From Neoarius graeffei (Eukaryota > Chordata > Actinopteri > Siluriformes > Ariidae), in the NCBI RefSeq assembly GCF_027579695.1, contig NC_083570.1, positions 4,867,001 to 4,931,000 on the forward strand: a stretch of DNA of 64,000 bases, read 5' to 3'. A model generated the notes under the pieces. The model was not told the DNA's origin. It did not search any database and was given only the letters and a program-made list of their open reading frames with translations. Position numbers and translations under genes: made by a program. Of the stretch, positions 44,070 through 55,168 are shown piece after piece (position 1 is the first letter of the stretch; every line of letters begins with the position of its first letter).

Positions 44070-45691
44070 CAACCCCGATTCCAAAAAAGTTGGGACAAAG
44101 TACAAATTGTAAATAAAAATGGAATGCAATAATTTACAAATCTCAAAAACTGATATTGTATTCACAATAGAACATAGACAACATATCAAATGTCGAAAGT
44201 GAGACATTTTGAAATTTCATGCCAAATATTGGCTCATTTGAAATTTCATGACAGCAACACATCTCAAAAAAGTTGGGACAGGGGCAATAAGAGGCTGGAA
44301 AAGTTAAAGGTACAAAAAAGGAACAGCTGGAGGACCAAATTGCAACTCATTAGGTCAATTGGCAATAGGTCATTAACATGACTGGGTATAAAAAGAGCGT
44401 CTTGGAGTGGCAGCGGCTCTCAGAAGTAAAGATGGGAAGAGGATCACCAATCCCCCTAATTCTGCACCGACAAATAGTGGAGCAATATCAGAAAGGAGTT
44501 CGACAGTGTAAAATTGCAAAGGGTTTGAACATATCATCATCTACAGTGCATAATATCATCAAAAGATTCAGAGAATCTGGAAGAATCTCTGTGCGTAAGG
44601 GTCAAGGCCGGAAAACCATACTGGGTGCCCGTGATCTTTGGGCCCTTAGACGGCACTGCATCACATACAGGCATGCTTCTGTATTGGAAATCACAAAATG
44701 GGCTGAGGAATATTTCCAGAGAACATTATCTGTGAACACAATTCACCGTGCCATCCGCCGTTGCCAGCTAAAACTCTATAGTTCAAAGAAGAAGCCGTAT
44801 CTAAACATGATCCAGAAGCGCAGACGTCTTCTCTGGGCCAAGGCTCATTTAAAATGGACTGTGGCAAAGTGGAAAACTGTTCTGTGGTCAGACGAATCAA
44901 AATTTGAAGTTCTTTATGGAAATCAGGGACGCTGTGTCATTCGGACTAAAGAGAAGAAGGACGACCCAAGTTGTTCTCAGCGCTCAGTTTAGAAGCCTGC
45001 ATCTCTGATGGTATGGGGTTGCATTAGTGCATGTGGCACGGGCAGCTTACACATCTGGAAAGACACCATCAATGCTGAAAGGTAAATCCAGGTTCTAGAG
45101 CAACATACGCTCCCATCCAGACGACGTCTCTTTCAGGGAAGACCTTGCATTTTCCAACATGACAATGCCAAACCACATACTGCATCAATTACAGCATCAT
45201 GGCTGCGTAGAAGAAGGGTCCGGGTACTGAACTGGCCAGCCTGCACTCCAGATCTTTCACCCATAGAAAACATTTGGCGCATCATAAAATGGAAGATACG
45301 ACAAAAAAGACCAAAGACAGTTGAGCAACTAGAATCCTACATTAGACAAGAAAGGGTTAACATTCCTATCCCTTAACTTGAGCAACTTGTCTCCTCAGTC
45401 CCCAGACGTTTACAGACTGTTGTAAAGAGAAAAGGGGATGTCTCACAGTGGTAAACATGGCCTTGTCCCAACTTTTTTGAGATGTGTTGTTGTCATGAAA
45501 TTTAAAATCACCTAATTTTTCTCTTTAAATGATACATTTTCTCAGTTTAAACATTTTCTCAGTTTAAACATTTGATATGTCATCTATGTTCTATTCTGAA
45601 TAAAATATGGAATTTTGAAACTTCCACATCATTGCATTCTGTTTTTATTTACAATTTGTACTTTGTCCCAAGTTTTTTGGAATCGGGGTTG
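44070..45691 (+). mobile_element. Tc1-like DNA transposon, copy 2
   Basis: 1622 bp with ends CAACCCCGATTCC and complement, TA at 44068-44069 and 45692-45693. It is the longest of the three copies of this family and keeps both terminal IR/DR units. It lies about 120 bp after the finTRIM-D stop. Confidence 0.93.
44432..45454 (+). pseudogene. Tc1-like transposase, copy 2, with three internal stops
   Basis: From ATG 44432 the frame runs 341 codons to the end with no length change, so it gives the natural length of the family (about 340 residues). Internal stops are TAG at 44990-44992 (Gln expected), TAA near 45083 (Tyr expected) and TAA near 45373 (Lys expected). The final TAA replaces Glu compared with copy 3. 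The catalytic [10 protein letters not shown] and SPIENIW motifs remain. Confidence 0.9.
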
Positions 45692-45790
45692 TATGTCATT
45701 TATGTTCTTTTCCCATTTTGTCCTTTCTTTCTGTCCATGAAGTGTATGTGGTTAAATCACATTTTAAAATCAGAACTCGAGATAGAATTC

Positions 45791-46168
45791 GCTCATCTCA
45801 TCTCATTATCTCTAGCCACTTTATCCTGTTCTACAGGGTCGCAGGCAAGCTGGAGCCTATCCCAGCTGACTACGGGCGAAAGGCGGGGTTCACCCTGGAC
45901 AAGTCGCCAGGTCATCACAGGGCTGACACATAGACACAGACAACCATTCACACTCACATTCACACCTACGGTCAATTTAGAGTCACCAGTTAACCTAACC
46001 TGCATGTCTTTGGACTGTGGGGGAAACCGGAGCACCCGGAGGAAACCCACGCGGACACGGGGAGAACATGCAAACTCCGCACAGAAAGGCCCTTGCCGGC
46101 CACGGGGCTCGAACCCGGACCTTCTTGCTGTGAGGCGACAGCGCTAACCGCTACACCACCGTGCCGCC
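45791..46168 (-). mobile_element. Full-length tRNA-derived SINE
   Basis: 378 bp flanked by a perfect 12-bp duplication GAGATAGAATTC (45779-45790, 46169-46180). On the minus strand the head GGCGGCACGGTGGTGTAGCG carries an A box (GTGTAGCGGTTAGC) and a B box (GGTTCGAGCCCC). The body is the common fish repeat with CACAGTCCAAAGACATGCAG, and the tail is GATAATGAGATGAGATGAGC. Mermaid-type in my recollection; the family name should be treated as tentative. Confidence 0.85.
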
Positions 46169-46180
46169 GAGATAGAATTC

Positions 46181-47636
46181 TACAATATGCGAATACAATC
46201 GAGTTGTTACTTGGAGGCTCAGTTTTTCAGAGTAGCACTACATCACTGAAACACACACACAGCCTTGAAACATCAATTCTGTATCTTCACTAAAAGACAC
46301 ACAAGAGGATTTACAGCAGGACCGTGTCTTACTACAAGCACTAAAAACTACCACATTGTGTTCATTAAGGATGGAAATAAAGCAGAAAAATTTCACTGTC
46401 ATCTGCACTTCAGTGTCATTTGTTCTGCTGAAATATTTTCCTCATTCTGTCAGTTTGGAATTTAGTGAGGAGTGAAAATGAATCAAAATAAATGACTCTT
46501 TATTACCACAAGGGGAGTCAAAACCTGATTTGATTTATTTTGCATTGTTTATGGCTAATAGAAGTCCCACTTTCTCATGAACAGAGATAAAAATTAAGTT
46601 GGTAGATGAACATGTTTGAGATCAGAGATCCTGAGTCGCCTCAATCAGTCATTAGATGTGTCTTTGAGAAGTAGGAGAACACTGGAGAACCAGGAGGAAA
46701 CCCACACTGACACGGGTCATTTTACCTTTGGGTCATTTTAACATTGTTAACAGACTGAAATGAATCTCCTGAAAGGCAGAAGAAAGAAATCTGCTAGTAA
46801 TGTTAATGCAAGACTTTATCTAATCACAGTCAGTGCAGGGTTCAAACCCCATCCACCAGAAATATCATTAAAATCAAAGGGAAAGGCAGAGACGAGGCGA
46901 GATCATCAACAGGAGATCTATCCAGAATAAACACGGCTCACAGCTGAGGAGATTTACTAACACACAGGAAGGGCTCAGAGTAACTGAAGGGTCCATGTGG
47001 ATTTTATAAAAACAGACAGGAAATGAGTTAAGGAAGTGAAGAAGCCCTCTGGTGGTCTGGAGGAGAAATGCCCAGGTTAAATATTACAGTGTTCATCCAC
47101 GTTTCTTTCATTTTTCTTTGAGAACACACAGGTCTAAAATAATTTCACTTCAATGAGCTGTTACTATAGAAACAAGAACATATTATAGAGCAAGCCCATT
47201 AATATAAACCTGCACTACTGTCAGAGCTGCTGTTATAGAAAATTAATCAACACCTTCTGACCAATCAGAATTGAGAACTGGAACAGATTTTTTTTTTGCT
47301 TTACTTGATTGAAAAAGAAAAGGATTTTTAAAAAAGAAGTTTTTCCAACAATCATGTTGAGAATCTAAATCAGGAGTCAGAGCACAGACAGATCCAGTTC
47401 ACAGAGACAGATTTATCATCATTCTTCACACACACAATAAATGACAACATTAAAAGAGATGTTTTTTGGAGGAAAAAGTCAGTTGTAGGTTTACAGTGAT
47501 TTTCACAAACACATATTTAAGACACTGTAGTTATTTCCCACAGATTAAATAATCTAAAAATATCCATCCAAAGTGGAGAAAAAACCCCGTTGCGTATCAA
47601 TACAGCGGCTTGCTGACATCGTGACCTCAGTATTAA
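46181..47636. other. Intergenic region between finTRIM-D and finTRIM-C
   Basis: No gene seen. 46580-46815 repeats the block found upstream of finTRIM-B (32690-32920). A stretch at 47200-47280 with CAGAGCTGCTGTTATAG is the inverse of a similar stretch at 43995-44045, a minor dispersed repeat. Confidence 0.4.
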
Positions 47637-48348
47637 AAGCTTCTGTCTGAAAATGAGTTCAGCACAGAAACTCCATCACTGGGGGAAACTTTATTCTCCT
47701 GTGCTCTTATCTTTTATTCTGCAAAGCTTTGACTGTAATATTTGAATAAAAATCCCAAACTCACAGATAAACCGGGATTTATAAGGTTCTATCTGCGGGC
47801 CAATCATCATCCAGGCTGAATATGGGATGAACACGACATCGGCAGCCTGAACCGATCATGTACTGGATGTTCTAATGGAGTTTAAATATTGTTCAATGTT
47901 TTACAATCAAATCTCAGGGTTTAGAAACAACTTCAGATTTGAAAAAGTGAATGTGGATTTTACATCTTAGAACACAAGCAGAAAAATCAAATTCATCCCA
48001 AAAGTGATGTTTTATTTTTATATAGTTTGACCTGAACAGGTTTAAAATGTTGTTCTGTTCTGGCTTTATTACTGTTTATTAGTTATTTAATGAGACGCTG
48101 CTTAATATGAAACGAACACAACTTTATAATGCGAAGGTCATGAGATCATTTTCTTTTCAAATTTGACGAGTTTCTTGTCTGACAGTTAATTTTTAACATT
48201 TCCTTTTAATTATTTAAAATTATTCATCTGTTTTAATCTAAATATTAAAATGAGTGTTTTTGTGCAGCTGGATTGTGTTCTAGTGAAACAGACGACTGAG
48301 CAACAACGTGGCAACGTGCAGGAATTTTACAGAAAACACTACAAACTT
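47637..48348 (-). other. finTRIM-C 3' flank (duplication unit)
   Basis: Matches the flanks of A and B but starts abruptly at GCTTCTGTCTG with no LINE to its left. The LINE junction of A and B is thus visible as an unoccupied or differently broken site here. Confidence 0.6.
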
Positions 48349-48872
48349 TTATACTGGATCACACAATCTCACAGAACCAGGAGACCAGAACCCAGCGTAT
48401 AGAGTCTGAGTGAATGTGGTGTGGACTCTGTGGAGGAGCTTCATCGTGTCAGAGACGCTGTAGAAGGACAGAGTTCCTGCACTGTGATCCACACACACTC
48501 CTATTCTGGAGGGTGATGGAACTCTGAGATCAGTCTTAATGTTGTTGTGCCAGAAAGAGAGAGAAGAAGAAGAACAACAGTACAGTCTCCAGGACTGATT
48601 GTTGAGTCCAAATCCACACTCATTACCCAGTCCTTTCCTGCTGATGTCTTTATATGAGACTGATATGTCCACAGCAGCACCGCTCCACTCCACCTCCCAG
48701 TAACAGCGTCCACACACACTCTCCTTACACAACACCTGAAGCCAGGAATCAAATCTCTCTGGATGATCAGAGTAACGCTGCTTTCTCTCACTGCATCTCA
48801 CCGCTCTGTTCTTCTCAGACAGAATGAGGAAACGATGTGCCGTGTTGGGATCCAGATTCAGATAACAGAAAT
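48349..48872 (-). CDS. finTRIM-C exon 6, PRY-SPRY (B30.2)
   Basis: Opens FCYLNLDPNTAH (Asn where A, B and D have Thr), then CYWEVEWSGAAVDISV, NNQSWRLYC and AGTLSFYSV, ending LCDPV-stop. It lacks a few codons near the end compared with A (AGFWSPGSVRL). Confidence 0.88.
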
Positions 48873-50154
48873 CTAAAATTAAAAGAGAAAAACAAACTGA
48901 ACAATGTGAACATGAATATCCGCGCTGGGGGCGTGGTCACGAAAAGAGCAGTTCGGTTGCAGTGAAAACTTTTCTCTGTAGAACCCTGTCACTCCCCCCT
49001 CCCCCCACTCTGGGCTCAAGAACACAACAAAAGGGCAGTAATATAACAACAACCAATCAGAATTCAGATACAACAACCAATCAGAATTCAGATACATTCT
49101 GTTGCCAAGTAAAATTGTAACCTGTCAAAGTTCTCGAGCCCTCGTGCTGTTTTACCGTTAGATCAATCACATATCAGCTTAAACTAGCATTCTAAAACTA
49201 GTTAAAGATCCCACAGAAGAGAGCCGACTCCCCCTGCCAGCCTCATGGAATTGAATAAGTTGACTTCAAGGAACAGTCCACCGTACTTCCATAATGAAAT
49301 ATGCTCTTATCTGAATTGAGATGAGCTGCTCCGTACCTCTCCGAGCTTTGCGCGACCTCCCAGTCAGTCAGACGCAGTCAGACGCGCTGTCACTCCTGTT
49401 AGCAATGTAGCTAGGCTCAGCATGGCCAATGGTATTTTTTGGGGCTGTAGTTAGATGCGACCAAACTCTTCCGCGTTTCTCCTGTTTACATAGGTTTATA
49501 TGACCAGTGATATGAAACAAGTTCAGTTACACAAATTGAAACGTAGCGATTTTCTACGCTATGGAAAGTCCGCACTATAATGACAGGCGTACTAACACCT
49601 TCTGCGCGCTTCGGCAGTGCATTGATATCTGAGCTCCGTATCAATGCGCTGCCGAAGCGCGCAGAAGGTGTTAGTACGCCTGTCATTATAGTGCGGACTT
49701 TCCATAGCGTAGAAAATCGCTACGTTTCAATTTGTGTAACTGAACTTGTTTCATATCACTGGTCATATAAACCTATGTAAACAGGAAAAACGCGGAAGAG
49801 TTTGGTCGCATCTAACTACAGCCCCAAAAAATACCATTGGCCATGCTGAGCCTAGCTACATTGCTAACAGGAGTGACAGCGCGTCTGACTGACTGGGAGG
49901 TCGCGCAAAGCTCGGAGAGGTACGGAGCAGCTCGTCTCAATTCAGATAAGAGAATATTTCATTATGGAAGTACGGTGGACTGTTCCTTTAATTAAAAGTT
50001 TACTGTTCTATGAAAGGGTGTATTTGCATGATCATTATTATTTTACTAGTGGCATAAAATTGTCTTGAAAAGACATCAACAATAATATCGTTTATCGCAA
50101 TAATTTCTGAGACAATATATCATCCAACAAAATTTGTTATCGTGACAGGACTAG

Positions 50155-50192
<38 letters not shown>

Positions 50193-51331
50193 GATGTACA
50201 TTTCAGAAAGTCTTCTCTGCTCTGTGGTTCTGGTCCTGAAATGATCTGAACTGCTGCAGCTGTGGAGAGAAAAATAGAAACATGAGTTTGTGTAAAAGAT
50301 GGAAAGAGTTTAAAGTGATACAGTCAGTTTATTCATTTTAAATCAGTGTTTTAGTTCAAAGTGTCAGGTGAATAAAGTGTCTGCAGAAAAGAAAGCAGGA
50401 GCATCGCTAAGAAATAACACATCACTGTTTCTCCAGCAGGAACAGCTCCTCTTACCATGTGGAGGGATTTTGTTGAATTCCTCCTCACAGAATTCCTCGA
50501 GTCTCTTTTTCAGATCTGAGAGATAATTCCTCACTCCATCAAATGAGAGATGTTGATGGACAGTGACGCTGGATGTGTGAAATGATGGTCTGTCCCGTGG
50601 AGGAGAGCGACGTCCAGAAGCTAAAACCTACAGAAAGCAAATGAAATGTAAAACCCACTTGTGATGTCAGACAGGGACATTTATTGTTCCCTTACTGAGA
50701 GGTGTTTTAGAGAGTGTGTGAGGAACAGCTGGCTCTGTAGATCAGACAGTGAGTGTTACCTGGAGGAAATGGATGTGATCGTGTGTGTGTGAAAGCTGCT
50801 CCAGCTCAGTGACTCTCCTCTGAAGATCAGCAGTCTCCTGCTCCAGTTGCTCCAGGAGTCGTTCAGCTCGACTCAGTTCAGCCTTCTCCTGATCTCTGAT
50901 CAGCTCCGTCACCTCCCAGCGCTTTTTCTCCATGGAGCTGATCAGCTCAGTAAAGATCCTCTCACTGTCCTCCACTGCTGTCTGTGCACTGAGCTGTACG
51001 GACACGGACACACACACACACAAGATGTAAAGCTCATCTATCATTCCCTCTCTTACTGGGACTGTAAATGACTCGTTGTCCATGTTGTGTGTGTTTCTAG
51101 GAGCAGCTCTGTCTCTGCTCACTGCTCACCTTTATAGTGTTCACAGCCTGTTTCAGCTCCTGCAACTTCTTCTGCTTCTCCTGGATTCTCTGCTGGGATT
51201 TCATCTGTTCCTCCTTTAACTCACTCTGAGGACAAATAAAATACATTCAGCTTTTTATACAGTACGAGCGAACTGGTTCCATATTAATGTCAGTTCAAAG
51301 TACATTCATGTTTCGCTCTGAAGGTTATGTA

Positions 51332-51394
<63 letters not shown>

Positions 51395-54300
51395 AAAAAA
51401 ATGTTCACTAACTGATCTGGGCTGGGTTTCCCGAAAGCCTCTTAAGGCCAAGAGAGTTTTAAATGACCTCTTAAGATCCATCATCAAGCTAACGTGGTTT
51501 TCCCGAACAACATCGTAGCACAAGTCGTCCTTTAGTTTGCTCGGAATTTACGAGAGACCCGGAGCACTCGTTCAAAACAAAGAGCGACTCGCTCGCTGCC
51601 GAATCCACAGAATGCGCATGCGGCTCTGAGGGACTCTCACAGTCAGCGGGGGAAACTGGGGTTGAATCTGCTGGTGGTGTTCAATTAGTTTTATTGTACA
51701 TTGGGCCAAAAAAAAAGGGTGTGTTTCCGGTTACGTAGATTTCAAAACTAGGGTCGGTAGGCAGGCATTTTTTTTTCAAGATGGCTGCCATAACCTATAT
51801 TTAGACAGGAATAATTTCACAAAATATAATGAATTTCTTTGCAGGTCACCTGAGTTACCACCTTCTGATGAATCTGATGCAGCATGAGACACCTTTTAAC
51901 ATGAATTTTTCTGTAAATATAACAGCTCAATACACCATGAGAGAGAGAGCAGCCCCGCCCCTCTCTGCTCCGAGTGGCGCTCGTCACCTTGGTAACGGTG
52001 CAGGGAAAAGACACAATATAACAAGCAAAGAGCGCTTTTTCTCAGAGTTCCCTCTCCTCGAACAACGCTGATTTACACGGAAACAAAAGGAGCTATTCAC
52101 AAAATTCTTGCACATTGAGTGCTACAAGGCTCCCATGAACACATTAATGTAATTTTTTTTGTCCCTAGTGTGAAAAATGTGGACACTAGAGCGAGTTAAA
52201 AACAAGTGACGTTTCTGATTTTGCAGTAAAAGCGCTGCCACGTTTATAATGTGAGTCTATGGGAGAGCACGGCTGTCCTCTCCTTACTTTCAGGCTTCTC
52301 ATTCAAAAACTAAATCCTATCGCTCAGGGAGACACTTGTCTTGATTCACACAATGTGTGACTACAACTTTTGAGAAAATTGTGTGTGTAGAGTGAAAATT
52401 GTGGCTGAGAAAACAGTTTAAATGAGAAAGTTAGAGCTTTTTTTTTCAAGCTGCCTACACTCTAAACTCCTGAGCGCCACTGGTGTGTAACGCAATAGAC
52501 ACCCATTATAAAGCCTGAATTTCTCCAGATTTGCTCATGGTGTTTGATCTGTGACTGATCAAAAAGTATAGAGCCTAGCAAAAAAGTTGAATGCCAGATC
52601 CACACAGGAGAATTTTGTCTCTGTTTTAAAGTTTGAATCATGTCTCTAGGTGAAAGACAAAATAAGCGTTATCTCTGCTTCTGTTCCCTCCGACGGCCCC
52701 GACACACTACTGCCTCCGCCGAGTGCGCGCGCACACACCGCATGTCGGGGCCGCGGATGAGCTCCTCTCCCTTGATCAACGAAGTCGGCGGGGAATTTGT
52801 GGTTATTATCGGTACAAACAGCGCGAACCACAACTTAAATGAGTGCGGTTCAGTTTGACATTATTGTCAGTCCATTAGATAAAAATTTAATTTTATTAAA
52901 ATCGAAAATTAATATTTAGAGCCTGTGGGCTACAAAAATAAGTCATTAAAGTAGCCGGCTGGACTTAATTGTGTAGTCGGCTGTATGGCCGGCAGCCGGC
53001 GCTTGTGGAAAGCCCTGATTTTCCCAGTGAGTGACAAAAACTTACGGTTCACGCGGTTGGGTTATATGTAAAAGTCGCGACTGGGAAAAAAACGAAAAAA
53101 AAAGTTTAGGGTCGGGCGGTACGGATTAGGGTCGGTCGGGTAACCGGAAACACACTTTTTTTGGCCTTGCAAGTACATCGAGTTAATTATCAGAGGTGGA
53201 CAGTAACGAAGTACATTTACTTGAGCTCTGTACTTAAGTACACTTTGAGTATCTGTACTTTACTTCAGTATTTTTTTTGTGGAAACTTATGACTTTAACT
53301 TCACTACATTTGAAAGACAAATATTGTACTTTTTACTCCACTACATTTCTATCAAGGTCCTCGTTACTCGTTACTATGAAGCAGTTTTGAAAGTGGATGT
53401 TTTTTTCTTTTCTTTTCTAAAACGTGATTGGTTTTTCCGCAGGTGACACTGAGACAGTCTATCAGTAATCACTAGGGTCACGTCACGTCCATAGACTGGA
53501 TAAAATCAAGATCAATGATTTCTCCGCAGCATTATTTAACACGATCAGTTGATGGCAGAATGGAAGGAGGCGGTTCTTCTGGGGAATGCACACACCCACG
53601 GTTCTATAGCTAGAACCCATGGTTCAGTTTTCTGAAAGGAATAAAGAGTCGTTTCATTTTAAATGTTTGCTTTTTTTGCCTAAAACGGAGCACATCACAG
53701 CCTACAAAAACTCCCCATCCGACCTGCGGAAGCATATTGTGGAATATAAATGTTTTATTCTATGCAGTCTGATTAGTCAAGTGACTTTCTGTGGATTTGC
53801 CCGCCAAGTTGCTATAGTCTTATCCACGTCTAATGTTTACACATAGTTAGTTAACTTGGACACTGTTAGTTATGTCTAATATGATTGCCTTTAGCAGCTA
53901 CTAATGCCTATATCGGGGACGCGAACTGCAAAGACGCTCTTCGTCCTGTTGCTCTTTAGACTCCTTCTTACGAGTCAGTTCGGGAAAACCACGTACAGAG
54001 ACAACGTTCATTCCTTAAGATGGCAGTAGGTACCATTTTTATGATGGTCTTTGGTATGACCCGACCGTGAATAGAACTCCCGATCTCCCGATTGAGAGGC
54101 GGACACACTACCACTAGGCCACTAGTCGGTTCATTCCTTAAGAGAGTCTCTCAACTCTCTCTTTAGGTCTAAAGGGCAACGTTATCAGGAAACCCACCCT
54201 GAACCAGATTACGACCATCACTGAAGATAAATTTAACACTCTGTTCACCAGAACACAGACAATTTTAATCAGCTTTTACAGAATCCTTCTGATTGAGACA

Positions 54301-54997
54301 CACATTGAAATTAAAGTTCAAATCATATCACTGACTAAAGCACCTGTTTCTAGATGGGAAACTATAATTAAGATGATTTAATTCTGGAAAGATTTCTAGT
54401 TCTCACCTGTTTCTCAGCTCTTTCTGCTGCGGCTGTGACGGTGTCGTGACCGTTGTGATGATCCATCATACACAAATAACAGATGCAGGTTTGATCAGTA
54501 CGACAGTAGATCTCAATCAGCTTGTTATGTTCAGAGCAGATCTTCTCTTGGAGTTTTGCTGAGGCTTCAATTAATGTGTGTTTTTTCAAAGCAGGAACTT
54601 CAAGATGAGGTTTCAGATGAGTTTCACAATAAGAAGCCAAACAAATCAGACAGGACCTGACGGCTTTGTGTTTTCTCCCGGTGCAGAAATCACACTCCAC
54701 ATCTCCAGGTCCAGCGTAACAGTGAGCAGGAGAAGCAGCTTGGACTTCAGTCTTCTTCAGTTTCTCCACCACTTCAGCCAGCATGTTGTTTCTGCGTAGA
54801 ACAGGCCTTGTAGTGAAAGTGTCTCTGCACTGAGGACAGCTGTAGACGCCCTTCTGATCCTCCTGATCCCAGCAGCCATTAAGACACACCTTACAGAAAC
54901 TGTGACCACAGGAGATAGTCACCGGATCCTTCAGGAGATCCAGACACACTGGACACATGAACTGGTCCTGAGCTACTGAAATACTGGCCTCAGCCAT
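48349..54997 (-). CDS. finTRIM-C: RING, B-box, coiled-coil, PRY-SPRY E3 ligase
   Basis: Six minus-strand exons: 54407-54997 (591 bp), 51130-51225 (96), 50760-50993 (234), 50456-50627 (172), 50200-50259 (60) and 48349-48872 (524 with stop). They total 1677 bp, in phase throughout, for about 558 residues. Borders are GT-AG. It is closest to finTRIM-B in both exons and introns, apart from later insertions: a palindromic TTAA element in intron 5, and a 1.46-kb TIR element and a SINE in intron 1. It also lacks about 680 bp of intron 5 present in A and B. Probably functional as far as the sequence shows; substrate unknown. Confidence 0.87.
49269..49987. mobile_element. 719-bp palindromic element with TTAA target (piggyBac-like foldback)
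   Basis: Two arms of about 350 bp are near-perfect complements, meeting at an 11-base centre (TCTGAGCTCCG, about 49631). The ends are AGGAACAGTCCACCGTACTT and its complement. The flanks are TTCA (49265-49268) and TTAA (49988-49991); finTRIM-A and B have the empty site GACTTAATTAAAAAG. A TTAA duplication points to piggyBac-type transposition, but no transposase is present. Confidence 0.85.
51704..53166. mobile_element. 1.46-kb TIR element of unclear superfamily in finTRIM-C intron 1
   Basis: Ends GGCCAAAAAAAAAGGGTGTG and GGCCAAAAAAAGTGTGTTTCC (complement of the right end), followed inward by CCGGTTAC on both sides. The flank is TTG on each side (51701-51703, 53167-53169) where finTRIM-B has a single TTG. 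Interior frames are short. A 110-bp internal stretch (about 52400-52505) recurs inverted at 59933-60018. Confidence 0.8.
53187..54005 (+). repeat. hAT-type remnant with BED-finger tail (finTRIM-C copy)
   Basis: Counterpart of 20690-21290, with TEHITAYKNSPSDLRKHIVE in a short open frame. It has lost about 70 bp after position 53760 compared with the B copy. Confidence 0.55.
54020..54128 (-). mobile_element. 109-bp tRNA-derived SINE with 14-bp target duplication
   Basis: Flanked by a perfect GTTCATTCCTTAAG repeat (54006-54019, 54129-54142); finTRIM-B has one copy at this place. The minus strand begins CGACTAGTGGCCTAGTGGTA, whose TGGCCTAGTGG fits an A box, then a degenerate B-box-like region (GATCGGGAGTTCTATTC). 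It has almost no body or tail. Confidence 0.85.
54407..54997 (-). CDS. finTRIM-C exon 1, RING and two B-boxes
   Basis: 197 residues. RING ligands are C15, C18, C30, H32, C35, C38, C54 and C57. B-box 1 begins [16 protein letters not shown]-box 2 [12 protein letters not shown] to HHNGHDTV. The ATG at 54997 has context GGAAAATGG. Confidence 0.9.
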
Positions 54998-55168
54998 TTT
55001 CCTGAAATCGCAACGAGAGAGATCAGTTTTGTTTTCTCTGAAATGACAAGTTACTTCCTGGTTCTGTGTGTTAAAGAGAGAGAGTGATAGAGAGAGGAGG
55101 AGCACAAACACAGAGAGATCATGAACACTCCGCTATTACCAATTTCCTCTCCCTTCAGTGCAGAAATA

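Noticed and set aside
49486-49780. Two overlapping 66-codon frames on opposite strands with almost the same protein
   Set aside because: They are a by-product of the palindromic element; identical arms read identically on both strands.
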